A stretch of 64,000 nt of DNA from Beroe forskalii (Eukaryota > Ctenophora > Nuda > Beroida > Beroidae): positions 60,126-124,125 of the forward strand of contig WFMF01000478.1 of assembly GCA_011033025.1 (NCBI GenBank), given 5' to 3'. The stretch's first letter is position 1. Every line of letters begins with the position of its first letter. Below, in pieces: positions 1 to 13,330 of this stretch. The position numbers and the translations under genes are program-made. Under the pieces are notes generated by a model, which saw only the letters and a program-made list of their open reading frames with translations, was not told the DNA's origin and made no database searches.

Positions 1-143
1 TAGTTAAAGGAAGGAGTTGGGCACCTTCCAGTGGGAAATGCTACGATCAAAAACCCAGAAAACACCCGGCGGAAAACACTCAACAAATTGGTGTGCAGTT
101 GACACGGCAAGTATACTCTGGATATTCTAAAAGGTTGAACACG

Positions 144-227
144 AAGAATAGGCAGTTGAGAGTGACGTCATCATCATAGCTTTAAGGGGTGAATTGATGA
201 CGTCACACCGCCTATTCAACGTGTAAA
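144..227. repeat. Small palindromic element with paired CRE sites
   Basis: An imperfect inverted repeat: the left arm contains 'aataggcagttgagagtgac' and the right arm its diverged complement ending 'cgcctattcaacgtg'. Both arms carry TGACGTCA (163-170 and 198-205). A related palindrome lies at 3802-3886. It resembles a very short MITE or a dyad regulatory element; which one cannot be told from sequence alone. Confidence 0.5.
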
Positions 228-3200
228 ACCCGTGTGAAACTCCTCAGAAAGTTTGAGTATAAAATAGTAAATGACACTCTCTCCCAATCAAACACACATA
301 CTCATTTTACTCCGCAGGTGATTCAACATGTCTTGTGCCTCTGTCGAGGGGGCGTCTGTCTGTTCTGTCTCCATAGCAACAGCCAGTGTTGCTTAGCAAC
401 CAGGTTAGCAACCAAGGCGGAGGGGTGTTAGAGGCTTGCTTTATCTGTAGTATGCGACTAAAAGTGGTGTGTTCAACTTACAAAAGTGTTGTTTTCAGAT
501 GGAAATACTTGTATCTTAGCAACGAAATGGAGAGAATAGGTACTAGAATAGTGTATCATGATCGACAATGGTTCTATTTCCTGTCCTAAGTTAGGATATA
601 AGGTTCCTCTGATCACTCCTTGCCAAAGTTATACTTTAGTAAACTATAGTATTTTTTATGCAGAATATAATATTCTAAGTAGGAAATGTATGAAAAAGGA
701 ACATGAGTACTGCTGGCCAGCTCATTTTGCAGAAAAACACAGGACTTCTGTAGTAATAGAATCACGGATTTGATGATGCATTACCTTGGGTTTGGGGGAT
801 GTGTAGCGTAAACATGTGAAGATATGACGTCACAGAGTCGTAACAACGTCACTATGGCAACTATACACAACGTCACTATGGCAACTATACACGATGTATA
901 CAGGAGTAAACTATACACGATATGTACACAAGATGTATAAGAAGGGTTAACTATACAACTATACACTTCAACAGTACGAGCTACTCACAGCCTGCAGCTC
1001 CTGTTAAAACTTCACAAACAAATACAGCAAATTGATAAATGATATGTAGAGTGCAGTGCTAGCTAATGAAAAACACTGAGTAGAGGAGGGCATTGGTATA
1101 AAACAACAGAGTGTGTATGTAGGGTTAGACGTTGTAGCTGGATTATTTGCTGATATCTGATGATATGGAGGTATAAAGGAGGGGAGGTGTATGAGATGAG
1201 GCCCTCTCTCTCACTTTATGTTATGGTCACTGAGTACCTATCTAGGGTACCTAATGTTATGTTAGGGTACCTGTTAAGAGCTATTGATGATGTATACATG
1301 TATAGAAACAGTGTGTCCTCATCCAATGAGAAAACAACATTTGATACCATTCTGTATAGTGCATATAACGAAAGGCAGAACTGATCAATTAACTGATCAG
1401 TTTCAATTTGATATTGGTGAAAGTTTGAATAAATTTCACATTTCATGTCTGAACAGGCTACTCAAAAAAAGTAAAATTCACCTAGTACAATTCAAGTAAA
1501 GCAACAGGCAAAGTATTAAGCTTAAAATGGGATATTCAACATAAAATGCAATACCACCGATAACATTTTACAGATAAGCCAAAACCACAATACACTTCAA
1601 TGACGGTTCATTGAGTTTGTTTTCAGTATTAGCAGGATGCGAAGTGGTAATTCAAAAACCATAATTGAAAACCATTGTGACATCATTAAGGGTGCTGGGT
1701 GGTGAGGAAATGCTAGAAATACTTGAAGGAGATAACAAACAGATGACGCAAAGGTTAAATCACATATTCACCAAGAAACCGTTTTCTATACTCGCACAAC
1801 ATTATGCATTCATTAGATCGTCATTATTCCAATACGATGCGCCCCTTTGTAACTGTTAATTGGTTAATTAATAATTAGTCTGGGAGTTACTCTTAGTATT
1901 AGTTGGGTGCTTCTCAGGGAGTTCGAGGTAAGAATCAACGTTATATCTTTCAAAGTAGCTGTTTAATCCAGGCCTTATAAGACCTTTAGCAGATCATTCA
2001 TTCTAGGTTTACGCATTGAACATTCCCTTTATTCGAAATTCTCATCATCCGAGCAAACTAAAAAGGGGAACGAGTTCAAAGTTCAAACGTTGCGAAACTG
2101 TATTTTACGCATTGAACATTCCCCTTTATTCGAGGACGCATTGTTTGGTTAGGTTATGCAACCCTGGAACATTGGGAACTGCAACGGAAGCTTGGCGTTC
2201 CATGTTGTTGTTATATTCCCACATTCCCACATACACACGCTCACACATACCCGAACACGGGGACACACGCTCATTCACACACTAGAACACTAGAACAGTA
2301 GAAAAGTGGAACAATCGAACAATAGAACAGTGGGAAACTAAACAGCGGAACACCATAGAATACACAGTCACTCGCGTTCCGGGTCTATTTTGGGATACTT
2401 CTTTGTCCGTTTTGGCCGAGCCCGTAGGACGAGGTGCTAAACCAATATGGATCCGATCAAGTGTCTATGTCTTATAGACACGCATGAAAACGTCAGAGAG
2501 TTCTACAACCTTAGAACAGTGGATCATACAATCGCCGGACAAAAGCCAGTGTTTTGCGACACACTCCGAGGGGGGCAATATACGCTACACGCTTGAGAGG
2601 CGGTGTGACGTCCTCAACTCACTAATCTAACACAATATAATGACGTCATCAACTGCCCATTACTCAGAAGTGTCATGTACAGCGCTGCGCTGTGAAATCA
2701 TGTGGTACTGGCAGCAGTGAATCGTGAAGACAATGCGACATTCAGAGGTGCGAGTTTCACGACACACTCATAAAAAATTATGGAAGATTCTGAAGACTTT
2801 TGGCTTGACAGAGAAGAGAGGCTTGACAGAAAATAAAGGGGAGGGTGTTTTATTTCTTTAATCAACTTTTTGTGTGAATTCCGAACACAAAAAACAGACA
2901 TAAAACACAAAGATACACTTCATTTCCATGATCTACAGGATGTTAAGTGGTTTTGACAATGTTTAGTGGCACACAATGCTCCATCTGACGGGGCAAGTTA
3001 ACAATGAATACGGCATCACACATCTCACATCATGAATGGTTTTACACCTGAGTTATTCACATATTTTATTACTCCAAATAATACCCCTCTGTACAATGCC
3101 GTCTAGAGATACAGCTTACAGGGGGAAATGACGATTGACGGGAGAATGAAAGGGAAATGACAGGGGAAATGATTACGTAAATGACAGTGGAAATGATTTG

Positions 3201-3801
3201 GAAATGCCAAGGGAAATGGGGATGTTAAGACATTTCAACCTACTGTAGACGATTACTAATGTCTTGCTGTAGTTATAGATACTCAGTTGTGAATGTATCC
3301 TAGTACTTGGATTAATGACCTACGAAGTGAAACATCCTCAAAACCATTCATAGAATGTGTTATGAAAACCATTCATAGTACCTACAAGCTGCCAAGTTGT
3401 TCAGTTGAGGCCAAATTCAGTCATAAAAAGCTAAAATATTTAAGGTATTTGCTATTTACATAGGAAATTTATTGAATACTTTCTCTGCAATGATGGAATC
3501 AGCACTCGATTTAGATGTCGCTGTAAGGACGAGTGAACGTGCTTTACGGACTGGAATGACGACAATGTCACACGGAAACTGGAGATAAACTGCGAAATAC
3601 TCTAAACTCTCCAGCTAAGCAAAGAGCTATGAGCGAATCAAGGAAGCAAAACACACACATTCTAAAACTCAGTGAAACGGAATGATTTCTACTTGGATTG
3701 TTATCTTGTTTGTGTAACGCTGAGGCTCAGGTAGCCTTCCTAGTTTTTGTAAGCGAGGAAAGTTTAAACTTTTACAAATTCTACTCAGGGATCCTTAGGT
3801 C

Positions 3802-3886
3802 GCGCGCGAACAATAGGCGCTTGAGAGTGACAAAATTACTATGATTTAAGCAGTCATCTGATGATTCAACCCGCCTATTTGCCACG
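3802..3886. repeat. Second copy of the small palindromic element, CRE sites lost
   Basis: Shares 'aataggcgcttgagagtgac' on the left and 'cgcctatttgccacgtg' on the right with the element at 144-227. It has the same spacing but neither CRE palindrome is intact. A second copy at this distance supports a dispersed repeat family. Confidence 0.4.
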
Positions 3887-5299
3887 TGCAGCATTGGAAA
3901 AGAGTGCTCCGGTATCAGTTGGCGTGTGCTGCCCAAAGACATGTACCGACATATCGAATTATAGCTTGCATTTTATGCGAAATTACGCAGATAATAATGC
4001 AATGCGCAGCGTTAATCATGATTAGTAATTCCGTCAAAATCATTGACCGTGAATACTTGGAATTTAAAGCTACACTGCAACATTTTACGCATATTCAAAA
4101 GCATAATTTTAATATTCCTGATTCCTTCAGTACTCATTTATTCAGAAGTACGTATTCTTTAATTGACACAAAACAAGGTCAAATAATTGGGACAAAAATT
4201 TTGTCAAATTAATGACAATTGCTTTATATTACTCCCTATCGGTCTATTCCAGTAAAATTATTGAACTAGATATTATCTTCTCGTGACATTATGATCCACG
4301 CAGCTGTGCATCTTTTGATCCAGAATGCTCGATACTCATCTCAAGGCAATAAATTGTAATGACTTTACCAAAAACAAATAATGACAATATAGTTAACCTG
4401 GAAGACTAAGAAAAGAGCTTGAAAATAGCAATATAGCATGGGACAGGGCAACACTTGGCACCTTGCAGTGACACCAGATGTTACACAAAACACACAAGGT
4501 TTGAGAGAGTGTGGGTCATTACATTTTATCATATTATGCCCTCCTATTGTTCTATTGTTATTCACCAACAGACCGTGAAGTAAAAGACCCAATCAGTAAC
4601 AAATACAACGTATAAAGGATGGTTTCCTAAGAGAGTGGAATACTTGGCTGAGGAGAAGTCGAGTGTGATATTTTGGGATGATTTGTAAACAATATCACGA
4701 GAGAATATGGCATTGGACAACGGACACCTATATGAGTGGAATACTCGAATACTTGCCTAACTGAGGCGAAAGAACAATATCACTAAAGACAGTGGGTTGT
4801 TACTTAAAGCAATCAGGAAGTTAATAAGAAACAGAGCGGCCTAGGAGTTTCTTTCAACAATCGATCTCAATAATTCCTATTGGAAAACACAGTACAATCT
4901 TAACAATACAATCAAGCTACTATGAGTACTACTAGGTACTACCTTAACTAGAGTTAGCAGTAAAAGAAGGGGCAATACTCTTCCCTCACAATATGACATT
5001 TAATATCGAGCTCTAACAAGGCACTTTGGTGAGAGGGTCATGGAACTAAGACAAGGTACTTATACAGGGTACTTATCTACAGGCCATTATACCAGAGGAG
5101 AGAGGGAATCAATCAAATAAAATTAAGAAAATGAAGAGAGCAAGATATTGATTGTCCCACTGAGAGTTTTATTCGTAGCAAAAACCAGGACCTTTGAAAC
5201 AGCAAACCGTCCTACGGACGGCGAATGATGGCAGCCGCATGAGCTAACACGTCCTTTGACAGTGATTTGACTGAGCGAGTTTGAGGAAATTAAACTTTA

Positions 5300-5770
5300 A
5301 TTTCTGAAAAGCTTCCCACGCCCCAACGTTAACCCAATATTGCCGACAATATTCTCAAAACCTTTACTCATCATCAAATCACCAGCGAAGGAATTTTGAA
5401 AAAAATTGAAAATCTATTTTTTTTCGAAAAAAGGGCGTGGCCTCCACGCCCCTTTAAGCGGCCCAATAATTCGGACAAAATTCTCAAAACTTTTATTCAT
5501 CATAAGCAACTTTATGGCGAAGGAATTTTGAAAAAATTCAAAGTTTAATTTTATGAAAAAAGGTTCTTCAGAGTGACCCAATAATTCGGACAAATTCTCA
5601 AAATTTTTATTCATCATAAGCAACTCGATGGCGAAAGAATTTTGGAAAATTGAAACTTTAATTTTTAGGAAAAAGGGCGTGGCCCACCACGCCCCTCAGG
5701 GTGGCCGAAAAAACTATACTATTTTTTCTGATTTATTATAAAGTTTTGCAACACGATGAAAAAAAGAATT
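5300..5770. repeat. Three to four degenerate 114-129 bp tandem repeats with GGGCGTGG hairpins
   Basis: The phrase 'attctcaaaa(a/c)(t/c)tttta' recurs at about 5351, 5480 and 5594, so the period is 129 then 114 bp. Each unit also carries 'ggcgaaggaattttgaaaa'. Short GC hairpins of the form GGGCGTGG-n-CCACGCCC lie at about 5437-5455 and 5677-5696. Open frames across this block are repeat artefacts. Confidence 0.65.
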
Positions 5771-7945
5771 TTGTTGCCTTCTTGAAAACGAATCGCCATA
5801 AATAAATAAATATATATATATTAACAACACGCATTATATATAGTAAGATAAGATTTGAGAAAAACGTATATTGTATTTAGTATTGATGTATACTCGTATG
5901 CGAAGAATCACGCCTAGAATGCATCATGACAGAAAGTTGCTGCACCGTCAGTAAAAGAAAATGTGGTCAAAGCTGCTCTAGCTACGTGTATAGGAGTTTG
6001 CACGTGTTGTATTAGGTACATGCAGCAACAAATTGCGGTTCTTGCCTGCAATTACAGGTTTTGCAATAGATTCAGGAGGTATTGAGAAATGCTGTAGATG
6101 GATGTAAGGTTTCTCAAATATAATACAAGCAGTGAATTTTTGACCAAACGGAATGAAAATACGAGGCTCAAAAGTTGTAAGTAATGTTTGATTATCTGAA
6201 AAAGTAGTGCGATGAAATTCTACTCATTGCGCTCAATGTCGTTGCAAAATAACATCTCATGGGCAACAACTGGTGAAAATTTAAAGTCCAACCAAAGATA
6301 CTTTTGCATTGAACACGAAAAACAGAAAAACCTACATGAATGTACAAAAGAAGAAGAAAAGACGATATTCATGTGAAATCAAGTATAGAAATGGAAAGCA
6401 AGTATTATAGGCAGTTAGAAGTTATCATTTCCGCATTTCAAACCCTGATAATGACGTCACTCTTAACCTTCTACCACTGGTTTGTGCAAAACCCTCCCAC
6501 GAACAGGCTCTATAATTGATATCGTATTCTATTAAATTCTTATGTTTTTATTAGGTTATTATTTCTAGTGAACAAGGGACAAAACACTTGAGGCAACTCG
6601 GTAAAACCTAATTTCACGTATTCCTTCCGAAAAGGTAACCTAAACAGAAGTAGTTGAGTATTTGTGCCCGTGTTTGTTCAGAGCAGTAATATGCATGAGT
6701 ATTCATTACACCAAACCAACAATAACAACAACAACGACAACAATAACAACAACAAACAGCATGATATCTGGCTGAGCAAAGACTCAGTAATAATACGACA
6801 GATTTTGCCAAAAATTATTGGCAAATTGTCTTAAGTCATAATAACTTAAGAGCGTCTTATGAGCATGAAAACAATTGACATCTTGCTACAAATGCCAATT
6901 ACTACAAACTCAATGTCACTTAAAACCGGAAAAACCACTACTCAGTCCCACACAGGATTTATGACTTTTACGCCATATGATGGTAGAATGTCATCAGTAA
7001 AGTTCTGAGTTCTCCTTCAAAACATCACAAGAGCTGACAAGAGCTGAATGATTGCTCTACAAAAACAAAACACACATTTGAAACAAAAACTAATCCAAGG
7101 CAATATGTTTCCTGTGACAGTGTCATTCGGACTACACGTCCCATGACACGTCACTACGTCTCATGACAGACACTACGTCTCATGACACGTCACATTAGGC
7201 TGTATGATCTGTACACTGAAAAAACAAAGCGTTCAAATACTTTGAAGATCATGCTCCGTGTTGCTTACTAAGAAAGAGAAAAGAAAACGTGTTTACTTCT
7301 TGTCACAATGTCTTTGAGGAGGCTGTGGTTTTATACATGAGGGACTTTGTACAGGGCCTGATGGGGCGTGATAACAAGGACGCGGAATCCATTTGTTAGT
7401 TTTTCTTTTGACCTTTGTAAGTATTTACAATTTACATTCATTTTTGTAACTACTTAGATTCTATAAACTGACAAGGATCTACGTCCTCTGAAGTATGCAT
7501 GAAAAGGTCATGAAGAGTTGACACGTGATACATGTGAAGTATGTGTGAAGCTGGTGACAGATCTGACACATTAGTGTGTTAAGCATGATTCCTTATTAGT
7601 GACTCTTATCAGACAATCTGTGGCAATCCTAGGACTTGATATAGTTTAGTATCCAAATACCCGCAAATAATATACTTATATTTATTCTAAATCTAATTGT
7701 TTGTCTTGGAGAACATGACTCAATTCTCTAACCCCATCTGGAATATTAGTACATTTGGAAGCTTCACAGGCAATAACGCGCTAAATTTCACTGAAAATAA
7801 CGAACAACACGATTCCACGGACACTTCTTGTTTTACTCAGGAAGTCCTCAGTTCTCAGAGAGAACAAAGGATATCTCCCTCACATAGAGACTTATGGACT
7901 TCTCTTCTCCCTTACTTAGAGAGAAAGACTCCTCCCTTCACTTAC

Positions 7946-8057
7946 CAGTGATAGCTTTGAGTTTCCACTGCCCTATCCTGTTGACAGTGGCAGCCACATC
8001 ATCAAACCCAACCCCTCCTCCTCCCCCTCCGGCGTCCCTTTCCAGCAACTCCTCCAT
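7946..8057 (-). CDS. Candidate first coding exon, unknown protein
   Basis: On the minus strand an ATG at 8057 opens 37 codons and one extra base, then meets a consensus donor GTAAGT at 7945-7940. An in-frame TGA lies a short way upstream, so the ATG is the first possible start. The peptide starts MEELLERDAGG, has a run of six glycines, then GFDDVAATVNRIGQWKLKA. I recognise no family and find no convincing next exon to the left. The paired CCAAT boxes at 8765-8830 lie upstream and could serve it. Open stretches of this size with a GTAAGT are expected several times by chance in 64 kb, and the gly-rich part is simply polypurine, so this remains a candidate. Confidence 0.3.
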
Positions 8058-8764
8058 TTGAAGATGTAGTAGGTTTCAGGTCATGTTATATCTGGTAAGA
8101 GGGTTAGACACTGACAAGGAGATATACACTTCTAGAGTTCTAAATTCTAGATACGACTTCTACAGCTAGAACTACGGAATTTACTACTAGAATATATTCG
8201 AATTGGCAATTGGAATTCAATGTAGATTTCATTCAAAGTCATCGGCTTTAACGAGTCTACTAAGCAAACAACAAACAAATCAATATAAACCGGAGGATTC
8301 AGTACACGGGAATACTAATGTCAAATCACAGCACGGAACCACGGCGATGTAAGCATGACGTGGTCCTGAAAACAAGAAGCAAGAATCTTCATAGTACCTT
8401 AAGGGTACCTTATACCTATAGGGGGTACCAGTAGCTCACTAGAGGGTACCTTAGGGGTTATTAATGTAGAGGCGCAGAGGAAGGCTGATTTTCGAAATAT
8501 TGGTAACATTTCACGATTAAGAGTTTTCGTATTTGCAGGGGTTTTGGGAGAGAAAGACTACCTTCTCCAGAATTGAATGAATAATCTGAGTTAACTGCAG
8601 TATTTTAAGAAGATTACAAAAGTCCGATAGAGCATTAAAACATTAGAACATCTAAAACAACAGCAAATTGACAATATTCAGATACTTTCCAACATACTAT
8701 CAAAGTAGTATTCTGTATTCCAGCGTTTCAAGACATGTGCTCTAGCTTCACAACTCATTCTGCT

Positions 8765-8830
8765 TGACCGGATACAGGCCTCTGATTGGCTGGCTGCTGA
8801 TACCAGGGCCCTCATTGGTCGAAACAAGCA
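8765..8830. promoter_or_regulatory. Pair of CCAAT boxes between divergent candidate exons
   Basis: Two ATTGG motifs (reverse CCAAT) occur in 'cctctgattggctgg' and 'ccctcattggtcg', about 30 bp apart. The region is GC-richer than its surroundings. It sits between the minus-strand candidate exon at 7946-8057 and the plus-strand candidate at 8895, as a bidirectional NF-Y type promoter would. No TATA box or transcription evidence is visible. Confidence 0.3.
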
Positions 8831-8894
8831 TAAACAAGCACACGAGCGGTAGTGTGATGATGTGAAATGTAGCAGTGATATTTTAACTCCTAAA

Positions 8895-9008
8895 ATGGAG
8901 GGCATTAGAGCTGGGGAGGATGCTTCCAGTATCGGAACTAAGCAGGAAAGTGCTTGTAATGGACTTGTTTCATTTGACAGTACGCGCTTTCAGCTTTTCT
9001 ACAGATAA
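8895..9008 (+). CDS. Candidate small ORF or first exon, unknown protein
   Basis: ATG at 8895 in a favourable context (AAAATGG) opens 37 codons to TAA at 9006-9008. The peptide begins MEGIRAGEDASSIGTKQESA. It may stop earlier at a possible donor, GTAATG near 8956. It begins about 70 bp downstream of the paired CCAAT boxes. No family is recognised and length alone does not exclude chance. Confidence 0.25.
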   Translation: MEGIRAGEDASSIGTKQESACNGLVSFDSTRFQLFYR

Positions 9009-9098
9009 AATAAGCGTGTCAAAAATAGGCAGTAATATCAAGGTTACTACCACTTTGAATCGGGTTATGACATGATAGATTCGCGAAATCCTGGTAAC

Positions 9099-9214
9099 TT
9101 CATAGGAATTATGGACGCATGATGTGATGCTTCCATTTATAGAACAGAAAGTGACAGTGTAATACTGGCACTCAATCTTCAAATAGTAATAATCCTCAGG
9201 ATGGCCAGTGTCCA
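9099..9214 (-). CDS. Candidate internal exon, unknown protein
   Basis: On the minus strand a good 3' splice site (pyrimidine-rich 'ctatctttattatttgtag') ends at 9215. It is followed by two bases and 38 open codons starting DTGHPEDYYYLKIECQYYTV and ending at a weak GT at 9098. It lies downstream of the minus-strand candidate first exon at 9560-9625, but the splice phases of the two do not match directly, so at least one further exon or a different boundary would be needed. No family is recognised. Confidence 0.25.
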
Positions 9215-9559
9215 CTACAAATAATAAAGATAGTGTCAAACAACTGTCCGGAAAGAACGCTCCCCGCATGCAACTAAAATATCTGTAATATCTTCAAATC
9301 AACTGCTTGAAGTGAGTTGAAGCATGCAGCTAGAAAAACAACAACAACACATCCATGAACTTTCTAAAAATACCGTGAACTAAGATATTATGTAGACTCC
9401 ATTGCAGGATGTAACTCAAGTGGGATGTAAGTCAAGTGAGATGTAAGCAGGGACTTAACGTGAATTTCATCCCTCGTGAAAGATGTCCAGCAGAACTTGA
9501 AGGAAGTGAAGAACCCTCCAAAACAAGATAATATTATTCATCATATTCTCGTAACTCAC

Positions 9560-9625
9560 TTCAAAACTAACAAGAGTCGTGTCAAATAGTGTCTCCAAGT
9601 TTGTTATACTCTCTGTACTTGCCAT
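9560..9625 (-). CDS. Candidate first coding exon, copy in unit 1
   Basis: Minus-strand ATG at 9625, 22 open codons beginning MASTESITNLETLFDTTLVS, then the donor GTGAGT at 9559. The copy in unit 2 (29531-29596) keeps the start, frame and donor, and differs at two bases, one synonymous and one Leu/Ile. Flanking DNA differs more, including indels. That is mild support for a coding exon. The duplication boundary at 9453 falls just downstream of it, so unit 2 would carry only the promoter and this exon. Confidence 0.3.
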
Positions 9626-11396
9626 GTACAAATGCTGCTTAACATGGATTAAAATGGAGTTTATTAAACAAGTCGTGACGTTCTATCAGGTATGTGCTGG
9701 TCATGTGACTTGAGAGAGAGAGAGTGAGAGTTAATGGTATGGACTTCGGAGATACCATTGAGTCAGGTTTGGAAGATCATACTGATACGAGATATCACAG
9801 ACTCTATCTGAAAAGCTGCATCCTTTCGACTCTTTGACTCCATCCAAAATGAAAACAGTCTCCTGCTGTTCTCCAAAGAATTCTGAGAAATGTCAAAAAA
9901 TCGCAGTACCTCAAAAGAAAAACCTTGATAGCTTGATCAATCATGCTCTTTTGTGAAGAATCATTTACAAAGCAATCATGGGAATAATCTGGGGATTTGC
10001 ACTAATCTGGGGTAATCTGCTAATCTGTGATTTTCTAGGCTCAATCATGAGCCGCTGAAGGAACATTTAACATCAAACCAAAATAGCAACCATTACGTTG
10101 ATCTCTTACATTGATAATTGATTCCTTCTGCTTTTGTATTGATCATTGATCATTGATTGGTTAATGGTTCTGCTTTCAGTACTCACATATCCGCTTTATT
10201 TCTCGGTTCAACCGGTTTTTGAACATGAAAAAGCTGCTCTTAAAACCACTAAACAACGTCAAAAAAGAGAAACGGTTTCTGCAACCAATAATACGAGGAA
10301 AGAGAGGCGAACGTAGGAAAATAGTGGTTACAGGAATAAATTGGTTAACTGGGAGCCTGTAACAGTTTCAGAAGTGCATACGGTTTGTCAGTAAAACCAT
10401 CAACAATATAACACTTTAATATAACACTAATATAACATATAACTCTGTATCACACGTGTGTTGCTATTAATGTTCCTTATCTGTGGGAAGTGTGCAGCAC
10501 GACCAGCTACAAATCACAAACTGTGTGACCTCAACAACAGACCACGTTAACCTATGATAATGACGTCATCAACACCTCTCTACTCGCCACCCGTCACAGG
10601 GGGATGAAGCCCCAAAGATCACTAATATACACAATACACGCCGCTATACACAAGTACACGAATACTACCTCAGAGTGGCGAGAGAGTGGAAAGCAATTAT
10701 GCCAAATTTAAAGCTTTTCTGTGTTGCTGGTCGTAAGCAATTACAGCGCGATTAATGGTTTAAATTGAGGAACAAAAAGCATTGATTGCCTCTCTACAAG
10801 CATTGCAGAGCAAGCATAACGGAAGATCTGTGTTGGGAATGCGTGATATTTTACAAAGATTGTAATTGTAAATCCACGTTAGAAGCACTGCTGGCATTCA
10901 ATCTCAATACCATCATCCTGCCTACTTAACTATTTCAAGAGACTTAGGTACACTCCAGTGGTTTTAATGAGGCCTAAGAGTAAACCCACAATATTACCCA
11001 CATAGAGTAAACCCTATTAGGGAGCTGTCACATATTACGTTAGCAAGTAGGGGGAGAAAGGGTTTTTCCAAATACTGACAGGGGGAGAGAGGAGGTCTTT
11101 GCTGACGTTATTAAAAAATGAACTTTTTTCTCCCTTAAAAGTGGTTCCAAAGTAGGCTAAGAATCGCTGACGAAATATGTTACAGCTCACTTTAGGTTCT
11201 GCTCCAAGGTAAATCAGAACGCTAGGAAACACGATTGGCTAGCAACAGAGAAAGTGTCTAATGTGAAATGCTTGCTATCGGAATGAAGATTGCCTTGTCA
11301 GGTAGACCTTTAATGGGATGTGGCTGCATTATGTGATTTGTTGCCTGAGCAACTGTCTAGGGACCACTTTAGTCTTTGACAACCTGTCACATTCCG

Positions 11397-11605
11397 CACA
11401 CCAGTCACCACAGTTACCACACACCAGTTACCATAGTTACCACACACAGTTACCATAATTACCATAACAACCAGTCACCACAGTTACCATAACAACCTGT
11501 CACATCCTACACCAGTCACAACAGTTACCTTAGTTACCACACACCAGTCACCACAGTTACCATAACAACCTGTCACATCCTACACACCAGTCATCACAAT
11601 TACCA
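11397..11605. repeat. Minisatellite of 'accagtcaccacagttacc' type units
   Basis: Repeated 'cacaccagt(c/t)acca(c/t)agttacca' blocks, interspersed with 'taacaacctgtcacatcctac'. The matching array in unit 2 (31379-31585) has a different internal order and number of blocks, as expected of a VNTR. Confidence 0.8.
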
Positions 11606-13330
11606 TCTGGTACATAACAAAAAATGGTCGTGTTTTAAAAAGTCAACAGAGGAGTTTCGAGTCTTCTCCAAAAAGATGACTTTCGAGTTTCAAGTCTTCC
11701 AAACATGAAAAGTTGAAAAACCCGAAGCAAGAGCCAGGAATAATTCACCAAGCAGCAATACGGTGACAAATTCTGCAGGTACGCTTTTCGGTTTTAATAA
11801 GGGTACCCGGATAATGTAAAATCTGGCAGAAATATTTTGAATGGCTCTATTATGATGCGCACTGTATGAGGTTGAAAGTTGACCTAGATCATTCCGTTCG
11901 ACAATGTTCGATCTTAGTGATATACCAGAGGCGTGAGCAGCTAGACTGATAAAATAAAATCTGCTCGTATTGTTCTCGTAGCTCTTTCTGATCAACCAAA
12001 CCTCCTATACGATCCGTTTACTCCCTTTCTCCAACCAAACGCTTCAAAGAAGCTTTATAAGACGATAATACTGGAAATGTTCTGGAAGTCCTTTTCAGCA
12101 TATTGTGAGAAAAGGTGAAAGCATAAAGGGCCGATAGCGCTGATATTTAAAATAAAATCCATAAAGCGGATTTATTTCGGAGTATAGTCAAATACACGAG
12201 ATATTAGCATTCGTGATTTAAAGGAGAGTTGGAATGAAAATACTCAAATATAATAAAATGACGATTTGAAAAACAGAATGAATAAAGACCATATTTTCAT
12301 CACTTCAAAAAACCGTATTAAAATACAAAGAGCGGTGACCTGAGGCCTCTCCACGTCGCATCACAAAAGACAGCACTTACACAGCCAACACGCCAAGAGG
12401 ACACTGATTTAGCGTTTTTACACCTCATGCAAACTATGCTGATTTTCTTATTATTATTTGACGTTGGAATACCATCGGATGACCTTATGGGCGCTTAGGG
12501 AGGCGTGAAGTGAGCTCTGAACTACAATTCAACCGATTTAAAGCGGGTTATACATCTGTACAGCTACACTGAGATAATGTGGATTTTTCAAAAAATCAGC
12601 TTTTCACAGGAATCTTCTTGGGAGTCTAATGAACTGTTGGAGCTGGAGCGTGGAAAACACTGTGTAAAACATTGAACACGGCATTTAATCTTATTTCTAT
12701 GTCAGTTCGATGGGTTCAGGCCTAGTTCTGGATAGGAATCCATAATCACTCAATCATTTGCACATTTGCTGACCCTATTGTCACAGAATTTACTTGAAAC
12801 CTCCAAGTTATTGTAATGCAAGTCGTTGAAATCTGGTAGTTGATAATCAGTCGCATTTCGCGGCTCTTCAGACTCATGATTCCCTTATTTGACGACGCAC
12901 CGAACACATCATACAATGTGAGGGATCTTGTCGTGTAGAATGTAAGCTATGTCATGACCGTTCAGATGATCACTAATACATTGAAAGCGATAATATGACG
13001 TGGCTGTGTTCCTACGAATGGAATGACCGTTAAGTCATCGGAACTACTTGAATTGTATTCATGAGACTATTAGAGAGCTTCTATAACCATAAACTGACTT
13101 GTAATGACCTCATTTCGGTTCTCATGGAATTCTAAGCTGCTGAGAAAGTAAGAATGTACGTAATTCACTCCATTTACTTTTTTCTGGTGACACAAATCAG
13201 CTGTCAATCATGAACTCACAAAATGATGATGTTTACTTTGGAAAGCTTATGACTTCTGAAGATCGGATGCAGCTAGTTTGCTGCTGCGTCACAGTCACAC
13301 CTACACTTTACACGTCATGGTCATGTCAGT

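Larger units (their letters stand above)
1..7900. other. Intergenic, repeat-rich stretch without a confident gene
   Basis: I see no recognisable protein family here. Contents include the CRE palindrome TGACGTCA at 163, 198, 825, 2641 and 6452, and a degenerate repeat of 'actatacac' units at 845-965. A direct repeat of the block 'acgcattgaacattcccctt' lies near 2013 and 2107. There is a 'tagaacag' type minisatellite at 2282-2333, a GGGAAATGA-type purine minisatellite at 3120-3225, an (AAC)n run at 6718-6757 and tandem 'catgacacgtcactacgtct' units at 7140-7190. Several short open stretches look protein-like by eye (for example 2446-2595), but none has homology I recognise. Confidence 0.6.

Noticed and set aside
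10177..10364. A long protein-like frame after a very good acceptor (gttctgctttcag) in unit 1.
   Set aside because: The same place in unit 2 (from 30151) has a 10 bp length difference that shifts the frame and brings an early stop, so coding is not conserved. It warns that open stretches here look coding by chance.
10630..10755. Signal-peptide-like ORF seen in unit 2 (30630-30729).
   Set aside because: Unit 1 differs by small indels that change the frame in the hydrophobic part.
11690..11995. 101 codon minus-strand frame, open in both duplication units.
   Set aside because: The differing part shows mostly non-synonymous changes and there is no ATG at its start in either unit; no domain is recognised.
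12362..12440. Minus-strand interval with acceptor and GTAAGT donor, containing a CMRCK-type Cys pair.
   Set aside because: Unit 2 has TGA in place of TGG in the open frame, so it is either dead there or never coding.
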